Position numbers and translations under genes: made by a program
Shown here: positions 23,934 through 31,371 of the stretch, piece by piece
How the letters are laid out: every line of letters starts with the position of its first letter
How positions within the stretch are numbered: position 1 is the stretch's first letter
NCBI GenBank assembly: GCA_016744655.1
Contig: JADGDY010000041.1
Coordinates: 1 to 32,779, forward strand
Direction: 5' to 3'
DNA: 32,779 nt
Source: Bacteroidales bacterium
GTDB taxonomy: Bacteria > Bacteroidota > Bacteroidia > Bacteroidales > UBA12170
Notes under the pieces: generated by a model
The model's database searches: none
The model's input: only the letters and a program-made list of their open reading frames with translations
What the model was told of the DNA's origin: nothing

Positions 23934-24764
23934 TTAAGCTAAGGCAAAACGTAAGAAATTAGAAACAGTTAAATCTTTGTCTAAGTTTTTAGCATAAGTT
24001 TCAACATCTATCTTAGAGTCTTTAATGAAAGCTTGACTTAATAAAGTGTTTTCTTTGAAGAATTTGTTTAGTTTACCAGTAGCAATTTTTTCAAGCATAG
24101 CTTCTGGTTTACCTTCAGCACGAATTTGGTCTTTAGCAACTTCAAGTTCTCTTTCGATAACTGTTTTGTCTACTAAATCTCTATTTAAAGCAACAGGGTT
24201 CATAGCAGCAACTTGCATAGCGATATCTTTACTAACTTCGTCAACACCATCAACGCTTTTAGACATTTCTACAACAGTAGCTAGTCTGTTACCTGGGTGA
24301 ATATAAGTTTTAAGGTAAGCACCATTTAAAGCACCATATTTTCCTAGTTCAATTTTCTCACCAATTTTACCAATTTGGTCAGTGATAAGAGCTTCAACTG
24401 TTTGTCCGTCAATTGTTAAAGCTAGAACTGCTTCAGCAGAATCAGCTTTGTTTTCAATTGCAACATCTAAAATTGACTTAGCAAAAGCAACAAAATCATC
24501 ATTTTTAGCTACGAAATCTGTTTCGCAGTTAATCATAACAACAGCACCAAAAGAATTATCAGCATTAGTTCCTGATAAAATAGCACCTTCAGCAGCATCA
24601 CGATCAGAGCGTTTTGCAGCTACTTTTTGTCCTTTTTTACGTAGGTAGTCAATTGCTTTTTCGATATCACCATCGTTTTCAGCGAGGGCATTCTTGCAAT
24701 CCATCATACCAGCTCCAGTTTGCTTTCTAAGCTTATTTACTTCAGCAGCAGTAATCTTTGCCAT
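23934..24764 (-). CDS. tsf: Translation elongation factor Ts
   Basis: A 276-residue guanine-nucleotide exchange factor for EF-Tu. The N-terminal UBA-like domain (EVNKLRKQTGAGMMDCKNAL) and the core signature CETDFVAKNDDFVAFA, whose Asp-Phe inserts into EF-Tu, are intact, and the length is normal. It is the last gene of the rplM-rpsI-rpsB-tsf cluster, 42 bases after rpsB, and ends in a very strong terminator. Confidence 0.98.
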   Translation of the reverse strand: MAKITAAEVNKLRKQTGAGMMDCKNALAENDGDIEKAIDYLRKKGQKVAAKRSDRDAAEGAILSGTNADNSFGAVVMINCETDFVAKNDDFVAFAKSILDVAIENKADSAEAVLALTIDGQTVEALITDQIGKIGEKIELGKYGALNGAYLKTYIHPGNRLATVVEMSKSVDGVDEVSKDIAMQVAAMNPVALNRDLVDKTVIERELEVAKDQIRAEGKPEAMLEKIATGKLNKFFKENTLLSQAFIKDSKIDVETYAKNLDKDLTVSNFLRFALA

Positions 24765-24806
24765 TTTTTTTTGTATTAAATATTATTAATTTTATTACTC
24801 TTCAGA

Positions 24807-25637
24807 CTATTTAGAAAGTCTTTTTCTTGGTTTCTTCTCACCAGATTCTTCAGCACCTTCTGATTTGTTAGCAGCGTCAGGAGCTGATTTCTCAGTTTTC
24901 TTAGCTTGTTTTGCTGCTTTTTCTTCAGCTTGGTTCTTTTCTCTTTCCATTTTTCTTTCAGTAAGGCCTTCTTCAATACTCTTTGTTAAATACTCAACAA
25001 TAGTAGAGATTGATTTTGAAGCATCATCATTACCTGGGATAGGGAAATCGATAAGAGTAGGATCTGTGTTTGTATCAACAATTGCGAAAGTGGGTATGTT
25101 CAATTTTCTAGCTTCTGCAACAGCAATGTGCTCTTTGTTGATATCAACGATAAATACCGCTGAAGGTAATTTATTTAAGTCTTGAATACTACCAAAGTTC
25201 TTTTCTAACTTTTCTCTTTCACGGCTAATTTGAAGTCTTTCTCTTTTTGATAAGTTCTTATACTGAGGTGTAGAAGCCATCTTATCAATAGTTGTCATTT
25301 TTTTAACTGCTTTACGAATGGTAACAAAGTTTGTTAGCATTCCACCAGGCCAACGTTCTGTAACATAAGGCATGTTAGTTTTTTTAACGTGCTCAGCTAC
25401 AATTTCCTTAGCTTGTTTTTTTGTGGCAACGAAAAGGATTCTTTTTCCGCTTTTGGCAATTTGTTTCATGGCATGAGCTGCCTCTTCTAATTTTGCCTGT
25501 GTTTTGTAAAGGTCGATGATATGGATACCATTTTTTTCCATAAAGATATATGGAGCCATACTTGGGTTCCATTTTCTTCTAAGGTGTCCGAAATGAACAC
25601 CAGCATCGAGTAATTGATCAAAAGATACTTTTTCCAT
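24807..25637 (-). CDS. rpsB: 30S ribosomal protein S2
   Basis: A 276-residue S2 protein from the ATG at 25637 (MEKVSFDQLLDAGVHFGH); the frame is open for eleven more codons but S2 proteins begin at this point. Family motifs: HLRRKWNPSMAPYIF, RWPGGMLTNFVTI, and IPGNDDASKSI. The C-terminal ~50 residues form a Lys/Ala/Glu-rich extension (ending in EKKPRKRLSK) beyond the core S2 fold, common in Bacteroidota. S2 joins the 30S head/body junction late in assembly and is needed for S1 binding. In many bacteria S2 represses its own rpsB-tsf mRNA; the 96-base gap before it could hold such a site but no clear structure is seen. Confidence 0.98.
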   Translation of the reverse strand: MEKVSFDQLLDAGVHFGHLRRKWNPSMAPYIFMEKNGIHIIDLYKTQAKLEEAAHAMKQIAKSGKRILFVATKKQAKEIVAEHVKKTNMPYVTERWPGGMLTNFVTIRKAVKKMTTIDKMASTPQYKNLSKRERLQISREREKLEKNFGSIQDLNKLPSAVFIVDINKEHIAVAEARKLNIPTFAIVDTNTDPTLIDFPIPGNDDASKSISTIVEYLTKSIEEGLTERKMEREKNQAEEKAAKQAKKTEKSAPDAANKSEGAEESGEKKPRKRLSK

Positions 25638-25733
25638 CTTTAATTTTTGTTTACATTCTTTAATTCTCAACCAAAAAGTAGTCCTTTGAGGAGTCTTATT
25701 GATTTAGATACTAAACAATATTTGATAATAATA

Positions 25734-26120
25734 TTAACGTTTACTGAACTGGAATTTCTTACGAGCTTTAGGCTGACCTGGCTTCTTACGTTCCACCATA
25801 CGAGGGTCTCTTGTCATTAAGCTCTTAGTCTTTAATTTAGCACGGTTTTCTTCGTCGAATTTAACCAATGCACGAGCAATACCTAAACGTAATGCTTCTG
25901 CTTGACCATTGATTCCACCACCATCTAAATTGGCAACTACGTCAAATCTGTCAGCTAATTCTGTAAGTTCCAAAGCCTGACGAACTACATATTGTAGTGT
26001 ACCAGTTGGGAAATACTGTTTGTAATCTCTTTTGTTAACAGTAATTTGACCATTACCTTCTTTGAGATATACTCTTGCGATAGCTTTTTTTCTTCTACCT
26101 AGTGAATTAATAACTTCCAT
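25734..26120 (-). CDS. rpsI: 30S ribosomal protein S9
   Basis: A 128-residue S9 protein, complete. The motif GGGINGQAEALRLGIARAL and the basic C-terminal tail ending KKFQFSKR are typical; the last Arg contacts P-site tRNA in known ribosome structures. It begins two bases after the rplM stop, so the pair is translationally coupled, as in most bacteria. Confidence 0.98.
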   Translation of the reverse strand: MEVINSLGRRKKAIARVYLKEGNGQITVNKRDYKQYFPTGTLQYVVRQALELTELADRFDVVANLDGGGINGQAEALRLGIARALVKFDEENRAKLKTKSLMTRDPRMVERKKPGQPKARKKFQFSKR

Positions 26121-26122
26121 GA

Positions 26123-26578
26123 CTACAGAATTTCATTTAAATTAATTTTTTTGGGATTTTGTCCTTCATGAGGATGTTCGTTGCTAGCATATACATGGAG
26201 ATTCCTGAATTGCTGAGCTCCCAATTTATTTTTCATCAACATGCCTTTAACAGCTTTTTCAACCATGAAAAATGGCTTTTTTTCCATCATTTCTCTGGCT
26301 TTCATAACAGTTTGACCACCTGGATATCCTGAGTGACGGATATAGGTTTTTTGGTCCCACTTTTTACCGTTTAAAACAAATTTATCTGCGTTGATAATAA
26401 CAATATTATCTCCACAATCTACGTGAGGGGTATAGTTAACTTTGTGTTTACCTTTTAAAAGGTAAGCTACTTTTGAAGCTAATCTTCCCAAAACCTCATT
26501 CTCTGCATCAATGAGAAGCCATTCTTTAGTAACGGTCTCTTTGTTTGCACTTACTGTTTTGTAACTTAAAGTATTCAT
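26123..26578 (-). CDS. rplM: 50S ribosomal protein L13
   Basis: A 151-residue L13 protein, complete. Motifs: WLLIDAENEVLGRLASKVA, YTPHVDCGDNIVIINADKF, and KKPFFMVEKAVKGMLMKNKLG. It assembles early on 23S rRNA. It heads the rplM-rpsI-rpsB-tsf cluster and is preceded by a strong proximal promoter, a second distal promoter candidate and several hairpins, so expression is probably controlled at its leader. In Escherichia coli L13 represses its own operon; a leader motif for L13 has been proposed in Bacteroidia, but I cannot confirm a match. Confidence 0.98.
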   Translation of the reverse strand: MNTLSYKTVSANKETVTKEWLLIDAENEVLGRLASKVAYLLKGKHKVNYTPHVDCGDNIVIINADKFVLNGKKWDQKTYIRHSGYPGGQTVMKAREMMEKKPFFMVEKAVKGMLMKNKLGAQQFRNLHVYASNEHPHEGQNPKKINLNEIL

Positions 26579-26607
26579 TTACAATTGTTTTACTTAATTG
26601 AACATAT

Positions 26608-26622
26608 CCATTTTCAAAATGG
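26608..26622 (-). promoter_or_regulatory. Hairpin in the short rplM leader
   Basis: CCATTT / AAATGG forms a six-base stem with a three-base loop (26608-26622), at the 5' end of the leader made from the proximal promoter and about 30 bases before the rplM ATG. It is a possible target for autoregulation by L13; that is inference. Confidence 0.4.
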
Positions 26623-26626
26623 GCTG

Positions 26627-26658
26627 CAAAAATATAAACAATTTCTTGTTTAACCAAA
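26627..26658 (-). promoter_or_regulatory. Proximal promoter of rplM
   Basis: Minus strand: TTTG (26655-26658), a 20-base spacer and TATTTTTG (26627-26634), an exact consensus promoter. The leader to the rplM ATG would be about 40-45 bases. Confidence 0.85.
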
Positions 26659-26675
26659 TTTATATCAAGCTTTTA

Positions 26676-26810
26676 GGCAATTGGTGTGAAGCAATCCAAT
26701 TAGCCTGTTGATACCTTTGTTTTGCTAAGCTTCGTCTTTAAACGAATATGGTCAGGGTTCTAATTAAAAATTTTAATAAATTAATAATCAGGGGTGTTGT
26801 TGTACTAAGG
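26676..26810 (-). promoter_or_regulatory. Structured leader (or small RNA) upstream of rplM
   Basis: Between the distal and proximal promoters the minus-strand transcript can form two hairpins. One is GGC-AATTGG / CCAATT-GCC with a single-base bulge (26676-26705); the other is TTCGT / ACGAA (26731-26746). Neither is followed by a T-tract, so they are not terminators. They could be a regulatory leader of the ribosomal operon or a separate small RNA. Confidence 0.4.
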
Positions 26811-26814
26811 GCGG

Positions 26815-26843
26815 CAAAATTACGCTTTATTTTAATATACAAA
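26815..26843 (-). promoter_or_regulatory. Distal promoter candidate upstream of rplM
   Basis: Minus strand: TTTG (26840-26843), a 17-base spacer and TAATTTTG (26815-26822). It lies just after the glycosyltransferase stop codon and would give a leader of about 230 bases before rplM. Confidence 0.55.
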
Positions 26844-26860
26844 ATGAAATAAGGTTAATT

Positions 26861-28792
26861 TTAGTGAAGTTTTTCAAAAAGACCATAACGTATCGGATTG
26901 TTAGGGCGTGCGGAGATATTTATTTCATGTATTTTGAAGGTTTCTTTACCTTTATTCCAAATGTAATGATTGAAAGTACACTCATTCCAATCTTCAAGAT
27001 TTACTAAAATTTTAGTATCTACACTTTGGATTGCTGTGAAGTGTCCTTTTTGTGAGCTTGGTATTAATGGTTTTGGTGCACCTCTCCATATTTTTTCACC
27101 TGAAGCTTTTATAATGGTGCTTACCAAAAGTAATTCTTTTGGAATAGTATCACAAATCACATCAGCGATAATTTCTATGACTACTCCATTATCAATGTTT
27201 AAGTACTTTATTGAATCGGAATAACTTAAACCCCACTCATCTTTCTCGTTAAACTGATAGGCTGAAACACCTATGGTATCTTTTGAAAACCTATCGTTAC
27301 TATATTTCCAATTCTTATTAATAGATTTCTCTGAGAAATTTGTTAAAACTAAATTCTCTTTTGGGCTTGCAATTGGAGTTTTACTAAAAAGGTAGTTTTC
27401 CATAGTATAAACAAATTCTTGTTTTATCAAATATGGATAAGACTGTTGAATTATAGGAATATACTCTGTTGGTAAGCCAGATGTTAAGATATAGTTTCCT
27501 GGTTGATGGGTAACAATACTATCAAATTGGAATGGAGTTAGTCCTTTATTGTAGACATTATAAAATAAAGGTTCTGTAATTTCGTATTTGTCAAAATAAT
27601 AAACTTGGTAATCTTCAATTGTATTAAATAGAGTAAATGTTTCTCCTTGATTAAGTTTGTTTTGCTGTTTTAACATGCTTGCAGTAATGTCAAAGGGCTG
27701 TTTAAATATAATATCATAGTGCTTCCTATTGCCGATCAAAGTAAATACGTTAATGATTATTATGAAGGTCAGAATAGGATAAAATGACCACCATTTTAGT
27801 TTTTCTATTCCTGAGCCAATAAGGAGCAAAAGATATGGAAAACTAAAAATGAGTAAGGAATACTGAATCACAGGGTTCACATAAAGAGAATATCCTAATC
27901 CAATGATTAATGGTAATGAAAACCAAATAAAGAGGAGGGTGTATTTTGTAATCTTTCTATCTTTATATTTGTCTTGTCCTTTAAATATTGAAAAGACAAG
28001 AAGAGCTCCAACGAGTATTAAAATAGTTTGTGAGTATTGGAAAGCCCAATCGATAAAAGCAAGCGGAAAATCCAGTTCTGGACTTGCTAGCCACATCCCT
28101 TCTCCTCCAACACCTCCAACACCAAGTTGATGTATGAAAACAGGCATATGAGGAAGATATAAGGCGAATATTAGAAGTCCAGAAATAATGTATTCTTTTA
28201 CTTGGGATTTATTTATGGTAAACAAACCAGAAAACCCTACAATTGCAGCAAATAGTAAACTAAAATGATGATTATAGGCTGAAAGAGCAGCAAATACAAT
28301 AAAGCCAGCTAAGTATTTCTTTTGTGGAGTATGAAACATATACAAACTCCAATAGTGAACCATAAGCAAGCTTAAGAATAGTCCACTAGTATATGGACGA
28401 GCAATTGGGCTATACAAAATAAAATATTGCAAAGTAGCCATGAAACTGGCTGCCAATAATCCACTCTTTTCACCAAACCAATTTAGTCCAATCTTATATA
28501 TTACATAAACTGAGGCTAAACCCATTAAGTTGAAAGGAAGTTTGACAATCCATTCAGTTTTTCCAAATAATTGAGTCCAATAGTACAAAAATGTTTGAAC
28601 CCCAGCAGGGTGACCATCTGGTTTAATTCCATTTTCAATGAGGTCAGAGAAGTTGTCAAACTGTAATCTGCTCAAGGCACTTAGTTCATCCCACATATAT
28701 GGAAGGTGAAAAAAGTTGTAGAAACGTAAAAGAGCAGCAATAATTATTATTATAATTAAACTGATTTGAAACTGGAATTTATTGAGCCACAT
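26861..28792 (-). CDS. GT-C fold membrane glycosyltransferase (PMT/ArnT-like, GT39 type)
   Basis: A 643-residue protein with about ten membrane helices in residues ~10-355, then a ~280-residue soluble extracytoplasmic C-terminal part rich in beta strands. In the first extracytoplasmic loop the acidic pair in PYMWDELSALS and the following DGHPAGVQTFLYYW match the catalytic loop of polyprenyl-phosphate-dependent GT-C transferases (PMT, ArnT, GT39). It probably moves a sugar from a lipid carrier to a surface lipid, glycan or protein outside the inner membrane; donor and acceptor cannot be told. The start is the only Met before the first helix. A promoter -7 box ends 4 bases before this ATG. No glycan cluster is next to it. 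Confidence 0.82.
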   Translation of the reverse strand: MWLNKFQFQISLIIIIIIAALLRFYNFFHLPYMWDELSALSRLQFDNFSDLIENGIKPDGHPAGVQTFLYYWTQLFGKTEWIVKLPFNLMGLASVYVIYKIGLNWFGEKSGLLAASFMATLQYFILYSPIARPYTSGLFLSLLMVHYWSLYMFHTPQKKYLAGFIVFAALSAYNHHFSLLFAAIVGFSGLFTINKSQVKEYIISGLLIFALYLPHMPVFIHQLGVGGVGGEGMWLASPELDFPLAFIDWAFQYSQTILILVGALLVFSIFKGQDKYKDRKITKYTLLFIWFSLPLIIGLGYSLYVNPVIQYSLLIFSFPYLLLLIGSGIEKLKWWSFYPILTFIIIINVFTLIGNRKHYDIIFKQPFDITASMLKQQNKLNQGETFTLFNTIEDYQVYYFDKYEITEPLFYNVYNKGLTPFQFDSIVTHQPGNYILTSGLPTEYIPIIQQSYPYLIKQEFVYTMENYLFSKTPIASPKENLVLTNFSEKSINKNWKYSNDRFSKDTIGVSAYQFNEKDEWGLSYSDSIKYLNIDNGVVIEIIADVICDTIPKELLLVSTIIKASGEKIWRGAPKPLIPSSQKGHFTAIQSVDTKILVNLEDWNECTFNHYIWNKGKETFKIHEINISARPNNPIRYGLFEKLH

Positions 28793-28796
28793 AGTG

Positions 28797-28804
28797 CAAA
28801 TGTA
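28797..28804 (-). promoter_or_regulatory. Candidate -7 box of the glycosyltransferase gene, abutting the start codon
   Basis: The minus strand reads TACATTTG, an exact TAnnTTTG, ending 4 bases before the ATG at 28792. The T-tract of the upstream gene's terminator lies directly ahead of it. Use of this box would give an almost leaderless mRNA. Confidence 0.5.
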
Positions 28805-28805
28805 A

Positions 28806-28836
28806 AATAAAAAGGAGAAGACAGATGCCTTCTCCT
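28806..28836 (-). terminator. Terminator of the coiled-coil protein gene
   Basis: An 8-base perfect stem, AGGAGAAG / CTTCTCCT (28813-28820 and 28829-28836), with an 8-base loop, followed on the minus strand by TTTTTATTTT. It begins 24 bases past the stop at 28861. Confidence 0.92.
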
Positions 28837-28860
28837 AATTTGTTAAATATCTATTTGTGC

Positions 28861-29793
28861 TTAATTGAGTTCTAAATTAGTACTCCCAATTTCTTCTCCG
28901 TTGGCAAATACCGTTATTTCATAAACACCTGTTTGCATTTCAATATTCTCATATTTCTTTAACCATCTTAAGCATAACTGACGAGCTTCATTATCATATT
29001 CTACTAGTTCAAATATAGAATATTGAATTTGTTCACCTTTATAATCAAATACATAATCTTCAGCTACACCTGGGGTTAGTATTTTATGATCAGGACGTGC
29101 AATTCTCACATAAACTTCTTTCTGTCCTGGTTCAACAACTACATTCTTTCCTAAAGTAAAACATACTTCTATGATATCTGTTCTTCGGGCTTTAGTACTT
29201 GGTTTTTCTTTGCCAGTCTTTTTTAAATATATTGAGCTTGCAGAAATGTTATAAGCTTTTAAAACACTGGCTTCAACAATTTTGTCGTTAAGCTGTGCTT
29301 TTTCTTTGTTGAGGTTTTTATTTATAGCTTTCTCTTCATTATAACGTGCTTTAATCTCTTTGTTTTCTTCAACAAGTTCAGTATTCACAGTATATAAAGA
29401 ATCCATTTGACTAACGTATGTTCTTGCAACTACTCTTAATTTGTCAAGCTTTTTCTTGACTTTATAAAACTCCCATTTGTAGTTTAATAAATTTTTAATC
29501 TCTTTAGCATTAGCTACGATAAGACTATCTTTAATAGAAAGACTATCACTGAGTTCACCATATTCTGTTTTAATTCTATCGTGTTCAAGCATCAGCGTTT
29601 CTAATTCATTCTCTAACTCTACTTTCATAATTGCTTTCTCTTGTTCGAGCTGATCAAGATCAGCTTTTACCGAACTATTATTCCAAGCAAAATATGCGGC
29701 AGCTGCAATTGCTATAACTGCTAAGGCTATCCAAACGAATTTCATATTATTGGATCCTTTTTGTGTTGGTGTAGGTGTGTTTTGCGCCTCCAT
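28861..29793 (-). CDS. Inner-membrane-anchored coiled-coil protein, unknown function
   Basis: A 310-residue protein. After a short Thr/Pro/Gln-rich start comes one membrane helix (about 17-37, MKFVWIALAVIAIAAAAYFAW), then a long Glu/Lys/Leu heptad-rich coiled coil (about 45-180). A C-terminal beta domain of ~120 residues follows (DIIEVCFTLGKNVVVEPGQ, EVYVRIARPDHKIL, TGVYEITVFANGEEIGS), ending at a strand. The coiled coil and beta domain should lie in the periplasm. Homologues in Bacteroidota are often labelled as chromosome-partitioning-like, but nothing in this sequence supports that role. A structural or scaffold part is more in line with its shape. It has its own -7 box (29850-29857) and terminator. 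Confidence 0.8.
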   Translation of the reverse strand: MEAQNTPTPTQKGSNNMKFVWIALAVIAIAAAAYFAWNNSSVKADLDQLEQEKAIMKVELENELETLMLEHDRIKTEYGELSDSLSIKDSLIVANAKEIKNLLNYKWEFYKVKKKLDKLRVVARTYVSQMDSLYTVNTELVEENKEIKARYNEEKAINKNLNKEKAQLNDKIVEASVLKAYNISASSIYLKKTGKEKPSTKARRTDIIEVCFTLGKNVVVEPGQKEVYVRIARPDHKILTPGVAEDYVFDYKGEQIQYSIFELVEYDNEARQLCLRWLKKYENIEMQTGVYEITVFANGEEIGSTNLELN

Positions 29794-29849
29794 ATGGTGT
29801 TATTTATGATTCCTTAAGTATAAAACTATTTTTTATTTATTTTATTTTG

Positions 29850-29857
29850 CAAAGATA
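29850..29857 (-). promoter_or_regulatory. Candidate -7 box of the coiled-coil protein gene
   Basis: The minus strand reads TATCTTTG, an exact TAnnTTTG, about 55 bases before the ATG at 29793. The -33 region is weak. Confidence 0.5.
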
Positions 29858-29892
29858 CTGAACCTTAACAAATTTTATCATTTTAATTTACA

Positions 29893-31242
29893 TTAGCCAA
29901 TTCTGAGACCAGAATCTAGAAGTATTCTATATGTAGTAATAAATACAATGGCAAAGATGACGATTCTATATGATAATTGGATTTTAATATCTCCTTCTTC
30001 AAAATAGTATTCTTGATAATATTTGTTTAGAATTAAGGGTGGAAGAATCATGAAAATCATTGATATGTTTACCAGTGTATCGTAATAAAGAGCTTCAGGC
30101 TGGGTGATTAGCCAAATTAAAACTGTTCCTAATATATAAGGAATTAAAACTTGGCTAATAATAAATATTGGTCGATTATGTGGTTTAGAATAATTATAGT
30201 AGGAGTTGGCTGACATGATCCAATATTTTGTTGAAATAGTTCCAACTACAACGGAACTCATAATAATCAGTAAGGACATAATCAATTTACCAGTATCTGA
30301 ATAATACATGTACATGATGACATAGCCTAATCCTTTTCCTAATAAGTTACCTATTAAAATCCCACCAATAAGCTGATTTGAGCCATGGAGAATAGCCCAG
30401 AGGAGAAGGGTTTTAAGAATTCCTGTTTCTAAATAAACAATACTGTATATAATCAGGCTGAGGATGGCAATTAAAAGTGCAACAATGGGCCCTGTAGCAA
30501 AGATAGTTTTAATAGAGTCAGCATACCAAGCATCGTAATCTACTAGGAACTCTATATTGTAATAATAGACCACAGTTTTGTAATCGAATAATAAAGATGT
30601 GGTGGCCATGCTTAAATTAGAGAAGAACTCAATAAAGAAATAGCTCATTAAAAATAGCAACAAGGATTGTGTGCTAATGGTAAGCTGATCTTTTTCGAAT
30701 ATTTGAGACCATAGTGATGGTCCTTTCTTTTTTCTGGGAGGAAGTCCTTTACCAGTTAGAAAGTTGACAATAATAATTCTGTTTCTTTTCAAAACAAATC
30801 TATAAAGTCTTTTTTTTCGGTATTTTTGAAAAGCTTTCTCTTTCTTTTTGCGCTCTTTTAGTTCGACTTGTCGTGGGTGCTTGGTTCTTTTCTTAAAGAA
30901 CCCTTTAAAATAAGCTTTGTATAAGCGGGTTTTTTTTCTTCTTTGCCACTCGTCTAACCTTCTTTGTTCTTTGATTGCTGCTTTTGCTCGAGAACTAATT
31001 TTGCCTCTTTTAAACAAGCTTTTAGCAACTACTTTTATTTTGCGCCAGAGTTTTTTCCTACGGAAGTTTTTTTCCTTATTACGCTCCTCTTTTTTTCTTT
31101 TTTTTCGATTTTTCTCTTCTTGTTTCCGTTTCTTTTTGGCTCGATTAAGAAATCGATAGATTCTCCAAAGTCTTTTCCATAGAGGGTAAGTGATTTTTTT
31201 TTCACTAGAGAAGTTCAGAAATGAGAAATCAATAATTAGCAT
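29893..31242 (-). CDS. Unknown protein: very basic N-terminal half, polytopic membrane C-terminal half
   Basis: A 449-residue protein from the ATG at 31242; a TTG further upstream in frame is possible but would add only a hydrophobic stretch. Residues ~12-175 are extraordinarily rich in Lys and Arg with Glu (runs such as RAKKKRKQEEKNRKKRKKEE) and look like a charged helical cytoplasmic region that could bind nucleic acid, ribosomes or acidic lipids. From about residue 190 there are roughly six to eight membrane helices. A distinctive Gly-rich segment LHGSNQLIGGILIGNLLGKG lies in one of them. I do not recognise the family; the membrane part might be Yip1- or transporter-like. It has no signal peptide. 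No neighbour suggests a function. Confidence 0.72.
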   Translation of the reverse strand: MLIIDFSFLNFSSEKKITYPLWKRLWRIYRFLNRAKKKRKQEEKNRKKRKKEERNKEKNFRRKKLWRKIKVVAKSLFKRGKISSRAKAAIKEQRRLDEWQRRKKTRLYKAYFKGFFKKRTKHPRQVELKERKKKEKAFQKYRKKRLYRFVLKRNRIIIVNFLTGKGLPPRKKKGPSLWSQIFEKDQLTISTQSLLLFLMSYFFIEFFSNLSMATTSLLFDYKTVVYYYNIEFLVDYDAWYADSIKTIFATGPIVALLIAILSLIIYSIVYLETGILKTLLLWAILHGSNQLIGGILIGNLLGKGLGYVIMYMYYSDTGKLIMSLLIIMSSVVVGTISTKYWIMSANSYYNYSKPHNRPIFIISQVLIPYILGTVLIWLITQPEALYYDTLVNISMIFMILPPLILNKYYQEYYFEEGDIKIQLSYRIVIFAIVFITTYRILLDSGLRIG

Positions 31243-31301
31243 CCCAATAATTTGGATGTATATATAAGGATATGGAATGCTAACTTGTTTCAATGTGATT
31301 G

Positions 31302-31328
31302 CGAATTTATAAAAAAAGCTCGTAACAA
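31302..31328 (-). promoter_or_regulatory. Weak promoter candidate for the basic/polytopic protein gene
   Basis: The minus strand has TAAATTCG (31302-31309), one base off TAnnTTTG, with a TTG 16 bases upstream (31326-31328) in the loop of the preceding terminator. The spacer is shorter than usual, so this is tentative. Confidence 0.3.
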
Positions 31329-31343
31329 TACTATTACGAGCTT
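31309..31343 (-). terminator. Terminator of the alpha-oxoamine synthase gene
   Basis: A perfect 10-base stem, AAGCTCGTAA / TTACGAGCTT (31316-31325 and 31334-31343), with an 8-base loop and a T-run after it on the minus strand (A-run 31311-31317). It is 28 bases past the stop at 31372. Confidence 0.93.
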
Positions 31344-31371
31344 CTTCGAAAAATGTTTTAATTAAAACATA

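Noticed and set aside
26676-26705. Hairpin as an intrinsic terminator
   Set aside because: No T-tract follows on either strand; kept as a leader hairpin instead.
31060-31140. Pyrimidine-rich T/C tract as a repeat or regulatory tract
   Set aside because: Explained by AAA/AAG/AGA codons of the basic domain on the minus strand; no regular repeat unit.
30917-31182. Plus-strand hydrophobic Phe/Leu/Ser frames
   Set aside because: They are the antisense of Lys/Arg/Glu codon runs in the basic protein, which automatically read as Phe/Leu/Ser; not genes.
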